Shown here: positions 19,348 to 27,378 of the stretch, piece after piece
How positions within the stretch are numbered: the first letter of the stretch is position 1
Layout: every line of letters starts with the position of its first letter
DNA from: Nitricoxidireducens sp046726235
GTDB lineage: Bacteria; Pseudomonadota; Gammaproteobacteria; Burkholderiales; Rhodocyclaceae
DNA length: 64,000 nucleotides
Direction: 5' to 3'
NCBI GenBank assembly: GCA_046726235.1
Contig: JBKPAD010000012.1
Coordinates: 124,001-188,000 of the forward strand
Program-made: the position numbers and the translations under genes
The notes under the pieces: model-generated
Database searches by the model: none
What the model was told of the DNA's origin: nothing
The model's input: only the letters and a program-made list of their open reading frames with translations

Positions 19348-19361
19348 GTCTTCTATAGGAG
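19348..19361. promoter_or_regulatory. candidate operator upstream of aceB, overlapping its ribosome site
   Basis: GTCTTCTATAGGAG matches the aceA palindrome at 11 of 14 positions. Its right half includes the AGGAG ribosome site, 7 bp before the aceB ATG. It is weaker than the aceA copies and could be coincidence on its own. Confidence 0.35.
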
Positions 19362-19368
19362 TGAAGCC

Positions 19369-20967
19369 ATGAATCTCGACCTGCCTGCCGGCGTGCAGAT
19401 CAACGCCCCGATCCATCCCCGCTTCGACGAAATCCTCACCAAGGACGCCCTGGCTCTTGTCGCCAAGCTGCATCGCACCTTCGAGCCGCGCCGTCAGGAG
19501 TTGCTGAAGAAGCGCGTCGAACGCCAGGCGCGCATCGACGCCGGCGAGATGCCCGACTTCCTGCCCGAGACCAGGCACGTCCGCGAAGGCGACTGGAAGA
19601 TCGCGCCGCTGCCGAAGGCGCTCGAACGCCGCCGCACGGAGATCACCGGCCCGGTCGAGCGCAAGATGATCATCAACGCCTTCAACTCGGGCGCCGACTC
19701 CTACATGACCGACTTCGAGGATTCCAACAGCCCGAACTGGTACAACCAGATTCAGGGCCAGGTGAATCTCTTCGACGCCATTCGCCGCAAGATCGGCTAC
19801 ACCAACGAAGCCGGCAAGGAATACAAGCTTAACGACACCGTCGCAACGTTGCAGATCCGTCCGCGCGGCTGGCATCTCGACGAGAAGCACGTGCTGGTCG
19901 ACGGCCAGCGCGTCGCCGGCGGCATCTTCGATTTCGCGCTGGTGTTCTTCCATAACGCCAAGGAGCAGCTCGCGCGCGGTGCCGGCCCGTACTACTACCT
20001 GCCGAAGATGGAAAGCCATCTCGAGGCGCGCCTGTGGAACGACGTCTTCATCCTGGCGCAGAACGAAATCGGCCTGCCGCAGGGCACGATCAAGGCGACG
20101 GTGCTGATCGAGACCATCCTCGCCACCTTCGAACTCGAGGAAATCCTCTACGAACTGCGCGAGCACAGCGCCGGCCTCAACGCCGGCCGCTGGGACTACA
20201 TCTTCTCGTGCATCAAGAAGTTCAAGCGCAACAAGGATTTCTGCCTCGCCAACCGCGGCGCCATCACCATGGAAGTGCCGTTCATGCGCAGCTACGCGCT
20301 GGCGCTGGTCAAGGCCTGCCACAAGCGCGGCGCGCCGGCCATCGGCGGCATGAGCGCGCTGATCCCGATCAAGAACGATCCGGCGGCGAACGAAAAGGCG
20401 CTCGCCGGCATCCGCCACGACAAGACGCGCGACGCCAACGACGGCTTCGACGGCGGCTGGGTGGCCCACCCGGGCCTGGTGCCGATCGCCCACGAGGAGT
20501 TCGTCAAGGTGCTCGGCGACCGTCCGAACCAGTGGGACAAACAGCGCACGGAGAACTTCGGCCCCAAGGACTGGCTGAACTTCCAGCCCGAGCAGCCGAT
20601 CACCGAGGCCGGCCTGCGCAACAACATCAACGTCGGCATCCACTACCTCGGCTCCTGGCTCGCCGGCAACGGTTGCGTGCCGATCCACAACCTGATGGAA
20701 GACGCGGCCACGGCCGAGATCAGCCGCTCGCAGGTGTGGCAGTGGGTGCGCTCGCCCAAGGGCGTGCTCGACGATGGCCGCAAGGTCACCGCCGACATGG
20801 TCAAGACGCTGATCCCGGAAGAACTGGCGAAGGTGAAGGCCGAAGTCGCCAAGGCCGGCGAAGCGACCGCCACCTACGAACAGGCGGCGAAGATCTTCGA
20901 GCAGATGTCGCTCGCGGACGAGTATCCCGAGTTCCTCACCCTGCCGCTTTACGAGGCGATGGAGTAA
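19369..20967 (+). CDS. aceB: malate synthase A
   Basis: 532 residues, the usual length for isoform A. Condenses glyoxylate with acetyl-CoA to malate and completes the shunt started by aceA. Family blocks are clear: MTDFEDSNSPNWYNQIQGQ, LPKMESHLEARLW with the metal-binding Glu/Asp region, and RGAITMEVPFMRSY. TAGGAG lies 7 bp before the ATG. It is divergent from a LysR gene and separated from aceA by it. Confidence 0.97.
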   Translation: MNLDLPAGVQINAPIHPRFDEILTKDALALVAKLHRTFEPRRQELLKKRVERQARIDAGEMPDFLPETRHVREGDWKIAPLPKALERRRTEITGPVERKMIINAFNSGADSYMTDFEDSNSPNWYNQIQGQVNLFDAIRRKIGYTNEAGKEYKLNDTVATLQIRPRGWHLDEKHVLVDGQRVAGGIFDFALVFFHNAKEQLARGAGPYYYLPKMESHLEARLWNDVFILAQNEIGLPQGTIKATVLIETILATFELEEILYELREHSAGLNAGRWDYIFSCIKKFKRNKDFCLANRGAITMEVPFMRSYALALVKACHKRGAPAIGGMSALIPIKNDPAANEKALAGIRHDKTRDANDGFDGGWVAHPGLVPIAHEEFVKVLGDRPNQWDKQRTENFGPKDWLNFQPEQPITEAGLRNNINVGIHYLGSWLAGNGCVPIHNLMEDAATAEISRSQVWQWVRSPKGVLDDGRKVTADMVKTLIPEELAKVKAEVAKAGEATATYEQAAKIFEQMSLADEYPEFLTLPLYEAME

Positions 20968-21030
20968 CGTTCGCGGCAAGTCGCGCAGACGGCGCCCGCG
21001 CGGCGCCGTCTGCGCTTTCAGGAGAGGCAA

Positions 21031-21387
21031 ATGATCGGCGCACTCACCCAGTTGCTGCTGTTCCAGCTCGCCGGCGAAGTCGTCGCCCGCGGCTTCGGCC
21101 TGCCGGTCCCCGGCCCGGTGCTCGGCATGCTGTTCATGCTCGCCGCGCTGGCCGTGCGCGGCGGCGCCGGCGAGGAACTGACCGCCACCAGCCAGAAGCT
21201 GCTGCAGCATCTGTCGCTGCTGTTCGTGCCGGCCGGCACGGGCGTCATGCTTCACCTGAATCGCGTCGCCGACGAGTGGCTGCCGCTGCTGGTCGCGCTC
21301 GTCGTCAGCACCGCGGCGACGCTGGCGGTCACGGCGCTGGCGATGAAGCTGCTGGCGCGACGAGTGGCCGAGGAAGGCGAACCGTGA
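21031..21387 (+). CDS. CidA/LrgA family membrane protein
   Basis: 118 residues with four hydrophobic segments. The family pattern is present (QLLLFQLAGEVVARGFGLPVPGPVLGM and LLFVPAGTGVM). LrgA/CidA proteins are holin-like inner-membrane proteins linked to murein hydrolase control and, more recently, to pyruvate or small-acid transport with LrgB. The TGA overlaps the GTG start of the lrgB-like gene (GTGA), so the pair is translationally coupled. AGGAGAG precedes the ATG. Confidence 0.9.
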   Translation: MIGALTQLLLFQLAGEVVARGFGLPVPGPVLGMLFMLAALAVRGGAGEELTATSQKLLQHLSLLFVPAGTGVMLHLNRVADEWLPLLVALVVSTAATLAVTALAMKLLARRVAEEGEP

Positions 21388-22115
21388 CACCGCACCTCGA
21401 CGAGATCTGGGTCTATCTTTCGGCGTCGCCGCTGCTGGGGCTGACCGTCACGCTCGTCGTCTATCAGGGCGCGTGGTGGCTGTACCAGCGCTCGGGCTTC
21501 CACCCGCTCGCCAACCCGGTGCTGATCGCCGTCGCCGCGCTCGTCGCGCTGCTCTCGGTCACCGGAACCTCGTACCAGACCTACTTCGACGGCGCACAGT
21601 TCGTGCACTTCCTGCTCGGCCCGGCCACCGTGGCGCTGGCGATTCCCTTGTACGCGCAGTTGCGCCGCGTGCGCGCGCTGTTCGGCGCCGTCGTGCTCGG
21701 GCTCACCGCGGGCAGCCTGACGGCGATGCTTTCCGCCATCGCGGTCGGAAAGTGGCTCGGCGCCAGTTCACCGACGCTGCTCTCGCTGGCCCCGAAATCG
21801 GTGACCACGCCGATCGCCATGGGCGTCGCCGAACGCATCGGCGGCATTCCCTCGCTCACGGCAGTACTGGTCATCGCGACCGGCATCCTCGGCGCCGTCG
21901 GCGCGCGCTGGCTGTTCGGCGTGCTTCGCGTGCGCGATCCGGCCATCCGCGGCTTCGCCATGGGCGTCGCCTCGCACGGCATCGGCACTGCGCGCGCATT
22001 CCAGGTCAGCGAGCAGGACGGTGCCTTCGCCGCCCTGGCGATGGGGCTGAATGGAGCGCTGACGGCGCTCGCCCTGCCGATGTTGCTGCCGCTGCTGCGC
22101 GACTGGACGGGCTGA
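21384..22115 (+). CDS. LrgB family membrane protein
   Basis: 243 residues with several transmembrane helices. It contains the LrgB hallmark LLGPATVALAIPLYAQLRRVR and the downstream SVTTPIAMGVAERIGG and GVASHGIGTARAFQ blocks. It starts at a GTG inside the lrgA-like stop; the frame is open far upstream but that part is antiparallel noise over aceB. It acts with the LrgA-like partner in the inner membrane. Confidence 0.92.
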   Translation: MTPHLDEIWVYLSASPLLGLTVTLVVYQGAWWLYQRSGFHPLANPVLIAVAALVALLSVTGTSYQTYFDGAQFVHFLLGPATVALAIPLYAQLRRVRALFGAVVLGLTAGSLTAMLSAIAVGKWLGASSPTLLSLAPKSVTTPIAMGVAERIGGIPSLTAVLVIATGILGAVGARWLFGVLRVRDPAIRGFAMGVASHGIGTARAFQVSEQDGAFAALAMGLNGALTALALPMLLPLLRDWTG

Positions 22116-22155
22116 ATCCGCGCGGCGCGATGCTGCGCTGCAATACAATCGCGTC

Positions 22156-23094
22156 ATGGAAATCCTGATCGACGTCATCCTGCGCGCCGGCCGCTCCGGC
22201 GTCGAACTCGCGCTGTTCGTGCTGCTGCCGGTGATGATCGTGATGTTGTCGCTGATGCGCCTGCTCGAGGCGCGCGGCGCGCTCGACTGGCTCGTCGCCC
22301 GCATCGCGCCGCTGCTGCGTCCCGTCGGCCTCACCGGCCTCGGCGTGTTCGCCGCGCTGCAGATCAACTTCGTCAGCTTCGCGGCGCCCGTGGCAACGCT
22401 CGCCATGATGGAGCAGCGCGGCACTTCCGATCGCCATCTCGCTGCGACGCTCGCCATGGTGATGGCCATGGCGCAGGCCAATGCGGCCTTCCCGCTGGTC
22501 GCCCTCGGGCTGCAGTTCGGGCCGACGCTCGCGCTTTCGCTGCTCGGCGGCCTCGTCGCGGCGGCGGTGACCTACTACGGCGTCGGCCGCCGGCTCGACG
22601 CCACCGAGAAGCCGCTCGACGAAACGCTGCGCCATCCTGCGGCCGAGGACGCCAAGGGGGTGCTCGACGTCATCAACCGCGCCGGCGCCGAGGCCTTCAA
22701 GATCGCGGTCGGCGCGATACCGATGCTGGTGCTTTCGCTCGTCGTCGTCACGGCCTTGCGCACCACGGGCGCCATCGGCGCGCTGACGGCGCTGCTGGCG
22801 CCGCTGCTGACGTCGGCCGGCATCGACACGGCGATCGTGCTGCCGGCTTTGACCAAGTACCTCGCCGGCGGCACGGCCATGCTCGGCGTGATGGACGACA
22901 TGCTCAAGCAGGGCCAGGCGACGGTCGGCCTGCTCAATGCCAGCGCCGGCTTCCTCATCCATCCGCTCGACATCCCGGGCGTGGCGGTGCTGATCTCGGC
23001 CGGCCGCCGCGTGGCGGGCGTCTGGAAGCCCGCGGCCCTCGGCGCCGCCGTGGGCATCCTGTTCCGCAGCGCGGGTCACGCCCTGCTCGCCTGA
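22156..23094 (+). CDS. nucleoside-recognition (Gate) domain membrane protein
   Basis: 312 residues, strongly hydrophobic, with about eight transmembrane helices in two related halves, each containing a Gate-type segment (NFVSFAAPVATLAMMEQ; LPALTKYLAGGTAMLGVMDD). The fold is shared with the spore maturation proteins SpmA/SpmB and concentrative nucleoside transporters. The substrate is unknown. It lies 40 bp after the lrgB-like gene and may share its transcript. The ATG at 22156 begins the first hydrophobic segment. Confidence 0.8.
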   Translation: MEILIDVILRAGRSGVELALFVLLPVMIVMLSLMRLLEARGALDWLVARIAPLLRPVGLTGLGVFAALQINFVSFAAPVATLAMMEQRGTSDRHLAATLAMVMAMAQANAAFPLVALGLQFGPTLALSLLGGLVAAAVTYYGVGRRLDATEKPLDETLRHPAAEDAKGVLDVINRAGAEAFKIAVGAIPMLVLSLVVVTALRTTGAIGALTALLAPLLTSAGIDTAIVLPALTKYLAGGTAMLGVMDDMLKQGQATVGLLNASAGFLIHPLDIPGVAVLISAGRRVAGVWKPAALGAAVGILFRSAGHALLA

Positions 23095-23189
23095 TCGCGG
23101 CGAATTGTCGCGCCGGCGTCAGAGTTGACCGTTCCGGCCGTGCTAGATTGGCCGGCCCAACCGGATCGCCCGCCAGGAGAGGAGTCAAG

Positions 23190-23507
23190 ATGCTCTATAC
23201 CGTCACCGTGTCCTTCGGCCAGAACAGCGAGTACGAATACAAGTTCCTCGACGCCGACATGCAGTCGCTGCAACGCGAAGAGGCCAGCCGATGGCTGCAT
23301 TCGGAGTACGAGGCGCTCGATTGCGCGCCGCGCAGTCCCGTGGGCAAAATCCTGCTGCTCGACGTCATCCTCGATGTTGCCAAGTACGGCGGCGAGAACC
23401 GCTTCGCCGACGGCGGCGACTGGGGACGACAGTTCGCGCGTTGCTGCGCCGCAGCGCTGAAGCGCGACACCATTCGCGTCGACGTCCCGAACCTCACGGT
23501 CGCCTGA
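23190..23507 (+). CDS. hypothetical protein, small soluble
   Basis: 105 residues, no signal peptide or membrane helix. The ATG at 23190 has GGAGAGGAG 6 bp upstream; an in-frame ATG at 23148 lies before that ribosome site and is rejected. The sequence begins with a beta-like MLYTVTVSFGQNSEYEY stretch and has one adjacent cysteine pair (ARCCAA). I do not recognise the family. It ends just before the promoter region of the cytochrome cluster. Confidence 0.65.
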   Translation: MLYTVTVSFGQNSEYEYKFLDADMQSLQREEASRWLHSEYEALDCAPRSPVGKILLLDVILDVAKYGGENRFADGGDWGRQFARCCAAALKRDTIRVDVPNLTVA

Positions 23508-23694
23508 ACCGCCCGCGCCTCGCGGGGCGATGATGCGGGTATATAAGCGTATAAGGGTTTAAAAAAATTAGCCCGCCTGATACGACAATCAGTATTTGCA
23601 GTTGTCCGGTGACGGTCTGGCTGCAATAATCGCGTGCGTTGTAAGACTATATCGATGGCTCGTGAGAAGCCACATTCGGGAGGAGATGGACGGG

Positions 23695-23736
23695 ATGGCC
23701 ATTTCCGATTTCCGCGTGCAGCACACTGGATCTTGA
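23695..23736 (+). CDS. candidate 13-residue leader peptide upstream of the NapC-type gene
   Basis: GGGAGGAG at 23678-23685 is the best ribosome site in this interval, yet it serves an ATG at 23695 (or 23686, same frame) whose short frame ends TGA at 23734-23736, one base before the napC-type ATG at 23738. That gene has no ribosome site of its own. This arrangement suggests translational coupling. The remainder of 23508-23694 is AT-rich by local standards (for example GTATATAAGCGTATAAGG) and should hold the cluster promoter. Confidence 0.35.
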   Translation: MAISDFRVQHTGS

Positions 23737-23737
23737 A

Positions 23738-24391
23738 ATGGCAGACACCCAACAGACCCCGGCCGGAGAAGACCAGCCGACCAAGACCGGCATCTTCAAT
23801 CGCCTGAAGCGCCCGCCCAACTGCTCCATGTTGCGCATGATCGTCGTCGGCACGCTCGGCGGCATCCTGATCTGGGGCGGCCTCAACACCGGCATGGAAT
23901 GGACGAACCGTACGGAGTTCTGCACCTCGTGCCACGAGATGACGATTCCGTTCGAGGAACTCAAGAAAACCATCCACTACTCGAACCGCACCGGCACCAC
24001 GGTGTCGTGTTCCGACTGCCACGTCGCGGGCAGCAAGAATCCGCTCGACTACGGCCGCAAGCTGACCATGAAGGTGCTGGCCGCGCGCGACGTCATCGGC
24101 CACATCAAGGGCACGATCGACACGCAGGAGAAGTTCGAGGCCTATCGCCTCACCATGGCACAGCGGGTCTGGGAGAAGATGAAGAGCGTCGACTCCAAGG
24201 AATGCCGCAACTGCCACAAGTTCGAGACCATGGATCCAACGAAGCAGAAGGACCGCTCGGTGGTCAAGCACGAAGGTGCGATCGAGGACGGCAAGACCTG
24301 CATCGACTGCCACAAGGGCATCGCGCACAAACCGGTCCATCGGCAGCTCGAAGGCGGCGAGGCAGGGCAGGAGAAGCCGCAGGAGTCCTGA
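23738..24391 (+). CDS. NapC/NirT/NrfH-type tetraheme cytochrome c, membrane anchored
   Basis: 217 residues. One N-terminal transmembrane helix (about 33-50) anchors a periplasmic domain with four CXXCH heme sites: CTSCH 62-66, CSDCH 91-95, CRNCH 156-160 and CIDCH 188-192. Proteins of this family take electrons from the quinol pool and pass them to periplasmic reductases or cytochromes. There is no nap, nir or nrf reductase gene beside it; the neighbours are other cytochromes and an FccB-like flavoprotein. It may link that cluster to the quinone pool, in either direction. Confidence 0.9.
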   Translation: MADTQQTPAGEDQPTKTGIFNRLKRPPNCSMLRMIVVGTLGGILIWGGLNTGMEWTNRTEFCTSCHEMTIPFEELKKTIHYSNRTGTTVSCSDCHVAGSKNPLDYGRKLTMKVLAARDVIGHIKGTIDTQEKFEAYRLTMAQRVWEKMKSVDSKECRNCHKFETMDPTKQKDRSVVKHEGAIEDGKTCIDCHKGIAHKPVHRQLEGGEAGQEKPQES

Positions 24392-24400
24392 ATTGGAGAC

Positions 24401-24432
24401 GGGCCGCGACATGTCGCGGCCCTTTTGTTTTC
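24401..24432 (+). terminator. terminator-like palindrome inside the cytochrome cluster
   Basis: A perfect 22-bp palindrome (arms GGGCCGCGACA / TGTCGCGGCCC) at 24401-24422 is followed by TTTTGTTTTC. It lies between the NapC-type gene and the next cytochrome gene. It would end or attenuate transcription, so downstream genes may be expressed at a different level or have their own promoter. Confidence 0.7.
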
Positions 24433-24463
24433 CGCATGACGCGGAAGAGCTGGAGGAGAGGCA

Positions 24464-25372
24464 ATGCAGAAGCAAATCGCACTAGCGGTCATGGGCATGT
24501 TCGTCGCCGGCGGCGCCCTGGCGGCCCCCGACTGGAGCAAGGTCGCGCCGCGCAAGGTCAAGCTGTTCTACCCCGGCCAGGCCAGCCTGGAGTGGGTCAT
24601 GAACGTGTCGGACCACTCTGCGGTTCCCGACATCACCAACAAGAAGCGTCCCTGCGCCAAGTGCCATGAAGGCGACGCCAACGAGATCGGCGAGAAGATC
24701 GTCGCCGGCAAGCCGGTCGGCAGCTCGAAGAGCGTGCTCGAGCCGATGCCGCCGAAGGGCCGCGAAGGCTGGGTGCCGGCCACGGTGCAGATCGCGCACG
24801 ACGGCGCCAAGATCTTCTTCCGCTTCGAGGTCGACGACCCGAAGGGCGACATGGGCAAGAAGGCCGACGCCAAGAACGAGGTCAAGCTGACCGTCATGTT
24901 CGACGGCGGCCAGACCGTCGAGGGCGCCGAGATCAACGGCTGCTGGGGCACCTGCCACAGCGACTTGCGCACCATGAAGGACGGCAAGGACGACAAGAAG
25001 ACCAAGTACATCAAGGGCGCCGACCTGGCTTCCGGCAAGTTCATGGATCTGATGCAGTTCCGCAGCGGCAAGGGCGAGAAGCCCGTCGACGGATGGATCG
25101 ACAGCGAGCGCCACATGGAAGGCGGCAAGAGCCTGGTCAAGGCCGAGGGCAAGAAGGAAGGCGACAAGTGGGTCGTCACCTTCGAGCGCGAGCTCGCTGC
25201 AAAGGGCAAGGGCGACCACGAGATTGCGGCCGGCAAGGTGTACAACTTCGGCTTCGCGCTGCACTCCGACCACACGAACGCGCGCTATCACTACGTGTCG
25301 CTGGGCTACCAGTTCGGCCTCGACAAGGAAAACAAGGACGTCAAGAACTACCTGAACGTCCAGAAGCAGTAA
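24464..25372 (+). CDS. periplasmic cytochrome with ethylbenzene-dehydrogenase-type heme-binding domain
   Basis: 302 residues with a signal peptide cut after about residue 20 (GGALA-A). A CAKCH heme c site at 64-68 precedes a beta-rich domain that resembles the heme-binding subunit of ethylbenzene dehydrogenase and relatives (VPATVQIAHDGAKIFFRFEVDD). Inside it, residues 160-165 read CWGTCH, which has three rather than two residues between the cysteines. A C-terminal strand region (YNFGFALHSDHTNARYHYVS) completes the domain. It is likely an electron carrier of the cluster; no molybdenum catalytic subunit is present. Confidence 0.8.
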   Translation: MQKQIALAVMGMFVAGGALAAPDWSKVAPRKVKLFYPGQASLEWVMNVSDHSAVPDITNKKRPCAKCHEGDANEIGEKIVAGKPVGSSKSVLEPMPPKGREGWVPATVQIAHDGAKIFFRFEVDDPKGDMGKKADAKNEVKLTVMFDGGQTVEGAEINGCWGTCHSDLRTMKDGKDDKKTKYIKGADLASGKFMDLMQFRSGKGEKPVDGWIDSERHMEGGKSLVKAEGKKEGDKWVVTFERELAAKGKGDHEIAAGKVYNFGFALHSDHTNARYHYVSLGYQFGLDKENKDVKNYLNVQKQ

Positions 25373-25415
25373 GGCAGCACCCGGGCAGTACTTCTAATCA
25401 AGGAGGAGCTTAGTT

Positions 25416-25994
25416 ATGACAAGAAAGTGGAGTAGTGGGGCGCTGATCGCCGGCGCCATGGCCCTGTCGGCTTCGGCCTTCGCCGCGCCGCCGAGCGCAG
25501 CGATGCTGTCCAACGCCTGTGCCGGCTGTCACGGCACGCACGGCGGCAGCGCCGGTCCGACGATGCCGAGCCTCGCCGGCCAGTCGAAGGAAGCCATCGT
25601 CGACGCCATGAAGAAGTTCAAGAGCGGCGAGCGCCCCAGCACCATCATGGGCCGCATCGCCAAGGGCTACAGCGACAACGACTTCGCCGCCATGGGCGAC
25701 TTCTTCGGCAAGCAGAAGCTCCACGTCACCACCCAGACGCTCGACGCGGCCAAGGTCGCCAAGGGCAAGAACCTGGAAGAAGCCAACTGCTCGCGCTGCC
25801 ATATGGAAGGCGGCAAGGAAGGCAAGGACAACAGCCCCGCCATGGCCAGCCAGTGGCTGCCCTACCTGCAGATCCAGATGGATATGTACCTCTCCGGCAC
25901 GCGCAAGATGCCCGAGAAGATGGCCGAGAAGGTCAAGCCGCTGTCCAAGGAAGACCTGGAAGCCCTGCTCACTTTCTACGCCAGCGTCAAATAA
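25416..25994 (+). CDS. diheme cytochrome c, FccA/c4-like
   Basis: 192 residues with a signal peptide (about 1-23, ending AFA). Two cytochrome c domains carry CAGCH (35-39) and CSRCH (125-129), each followed by a candidate axial Met region (GPTMPSLAGQ and SGTRKMPEKM). It is immediately upstream of the FccB-like flavoprotein, the arrangement of flavocytochrome c sulfide dehydrogenase, in which the diheme subunit accepts electrons from the flavin. A strong AAGGAGGAG lies before the ATG. A free c4-type carrier is an alternative. Confidence 0.85.
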   Translation: MTRKWSSGALIAGAMALSASAFAAPPSAAMLSNACAGCHGTHGGSAGPTMPSLAGQSKEAIVDAMKKFKSGERPSTIMGRIAKGYSDNDFAAMGDFFGKQKLHVTTQTLDAAKVAKGKNLEEANCSRCHMEGGKEGKDNSPAMASQWLPYLQIQMDMYLSGTRKMPEKMAEKVKPLSKEDLEALLTFYASVK

Positions 25995-26006
25995 GGAGAC
26001 GGGAAC

Positions 26007-27308
26007 ATGACATTTGATCGTAGAGACTTCATCAAGCTTCTCGGCGGCGCATCGACCGTCGCTCTCGCCGGCTGCGCCGGCGCCCCGGCGGTGTCGGCCG
26101 GCTCCGCCGCCGAAATCATGCCGAAGGGCGGACGCCGCGTCGTCGTCGTCGGCGGCGGTTACGGCGGCACCATCGCGGCCAAGTACGTGCGCATGCTCGA
26201 CTCCTCCATCGAAGTGGTGATGATCGAGCGCAACAAGCACTACGTCTCCTGCCCGTTCAGCAACTACTACATCGGCGGCCTCATGAAGGACCTGTCGCCG
26301 CTGACCATCGGCTACGACAAGCTGACCGCCAACCACGGCGTCAAGATGCTGTACGCCGAAGTCACCGCCATCGATCCGGCGGCGAAGAAGGTCGTCACGA
26401 CCGAAGGCACGCTGACCTACGACCGGGTGATCGTTTCCCCGGGCGTCGATTTCCGCACCGAAGAAATCGAAGGCTACGACGAAGCGGCCTCGCACCTGAT
26501 GCCGCACGCCTGGAAGGCCGGCCCGCAGACCATCGCCCTGCGCAAGCAGCTCGAGGACATGAAGGACGGCGGCAAGGTCATCATCAGCATGCCGCTCACG
26601 CCCTATCGCTGCCCGCCCGGCCCGTACGAGCGCGCCTGCCTGATCGCCAACTACCTCAAGCAGCACAAGCCCAAGTCGAAGCTGTTCCTGCTCGACGCCA
26701 ACCCCGACGTCGTGTCCAAGAAGCCGCTGTTCACCAAGGCCTGGAACACCTACTACAAGGACATCTTCGCCTACGTCCCCGGCAAGAAGGTCACCAAGGT
26801 CGAGGCCAAGGACAAGAACGTCATCGTCGAAGGCATCGAGGACCACAAGGGCGACGTCGTCAACTTCATCCCGCCGCAGCGTGCCGCGCGCATCGCCGTC
26901 GTTTCCGGCCTCGTCGGTCCCGACAAGAACTGGTGCCCGGTCAATGCGACGACTTTCGAGTCGACGCTGCACAAGGACGTCCACGTCATCGGCGACGCTT
27001 CGATCGCCGGCGCCATGCCGAAGTCCGGCTACTCGGCGAACTCGGAAGCCAAGGTCTGCGCGATGAACGTCGTCGCGCTGATGAACGGCCGCGAGACCAC
27101 CGAGCTGTCGGGCATCAACGTCTGCTACAGCGCGCTCAACGACCACGAGTCGGTCAGCATCGCCGGCGTCTACAAGGTCGCGGACGGCAAGATCATCGGC
27201 GTGCCGAACTCCGGCGGCATCTCGCCGGCGGACTTCTCGCAGGCGAAGATGGAGCACATGTACGCCGACAGCTGGCTGAAGAACATCCTCACCGAAATGT
27301 CGACCTGA
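26007..27308 (+). CDS. flavocytochrome c sulfide dehydrogenase-like flavoprotein subunit
   Basis: 433 residues. A Tat signal RRDFIKLLGG (5-14) exports it. An FAD-binding Rossmann motif VVVGGGYGG (47-55) follows. Cys82 (in SCPFSNYY) corresponds to the cysteine that carries covalent FAD in Allochromatium FccB. Cys202 (YRCPPGPYERA) and Cys373 (NVCYSAL) correspond to its redox-active disulfide. FccB oxidises sulfide to polysulfide or sulfur in the periplasm. The conserved cysteines make sulfide or another thiol the likely substrate. It is 12 bp after the diheme cytochrome gene. Confidence 0.88.
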   Translation: MTFDRRDFIKLLGGASTVALAGCAGAPAVSAGSAAEIMPKGGRRVVVVGGGYGGTIAAKYVRMLDSSIEVVMIERNKHYVSCPFSNYYIGGLMKDLSPLTIGYDKLTANHGVKMLYAEVTAIDPAAKKVVTTEGTLTYDRVIVSPGVDFRTEEIEGYDEAASHLMPHAWKAGPQTIALRKQLEDMKDGGKVIISMPLTPYRCPPGPYERACLIANYLKQHKPKSKLFLLDANPDVVSKKPLFTKAWNTYYKDIFAYVPGKKVTKVEAKDKNVIVEGIEDHKGDVVNFIPPQRAARIAVVSGLVGPDKNWCPVNATTFESTLHKDVHVIGDASIAGAMPKSGYSANSEAKVCAMNVVALMNGRETTELSGINVCYSALNDHESVSIAGVYKVADGKIIGVPNSGGISPADFSQAKMEHMYADSWLKNILTEMST

Positions 27309-27331
27309 CATCCGGCAAGGCTGGAAATGGA

Positions 27332-27360
27332 AAAGCCCCGCTTCGGCGGGGCTTTTTCTT
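27332..27360. terminator. terminator between convergent fccB-like gene and dut
   Basis: Stem AGCCCCGC / GCGGGGCT with a TTCG loop at 27335-27354, extended by AAA/TTT pairs and followed by a T-run on the plus strand. The symmetrical A and T flanks allow use in both directions. Confidence 0.9.
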
Positions 27361-27378
27361 TGGTGCGTCCGGCTGAAA

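Noticed and set aside
23608..23621. GG-N10-GC pattern resembling a sigma-54 promoter before the cytochrome cluster
   Set aside because: Only the two dinucleotides match; the flanking consensus is poor and such spacing is frequent by chance.
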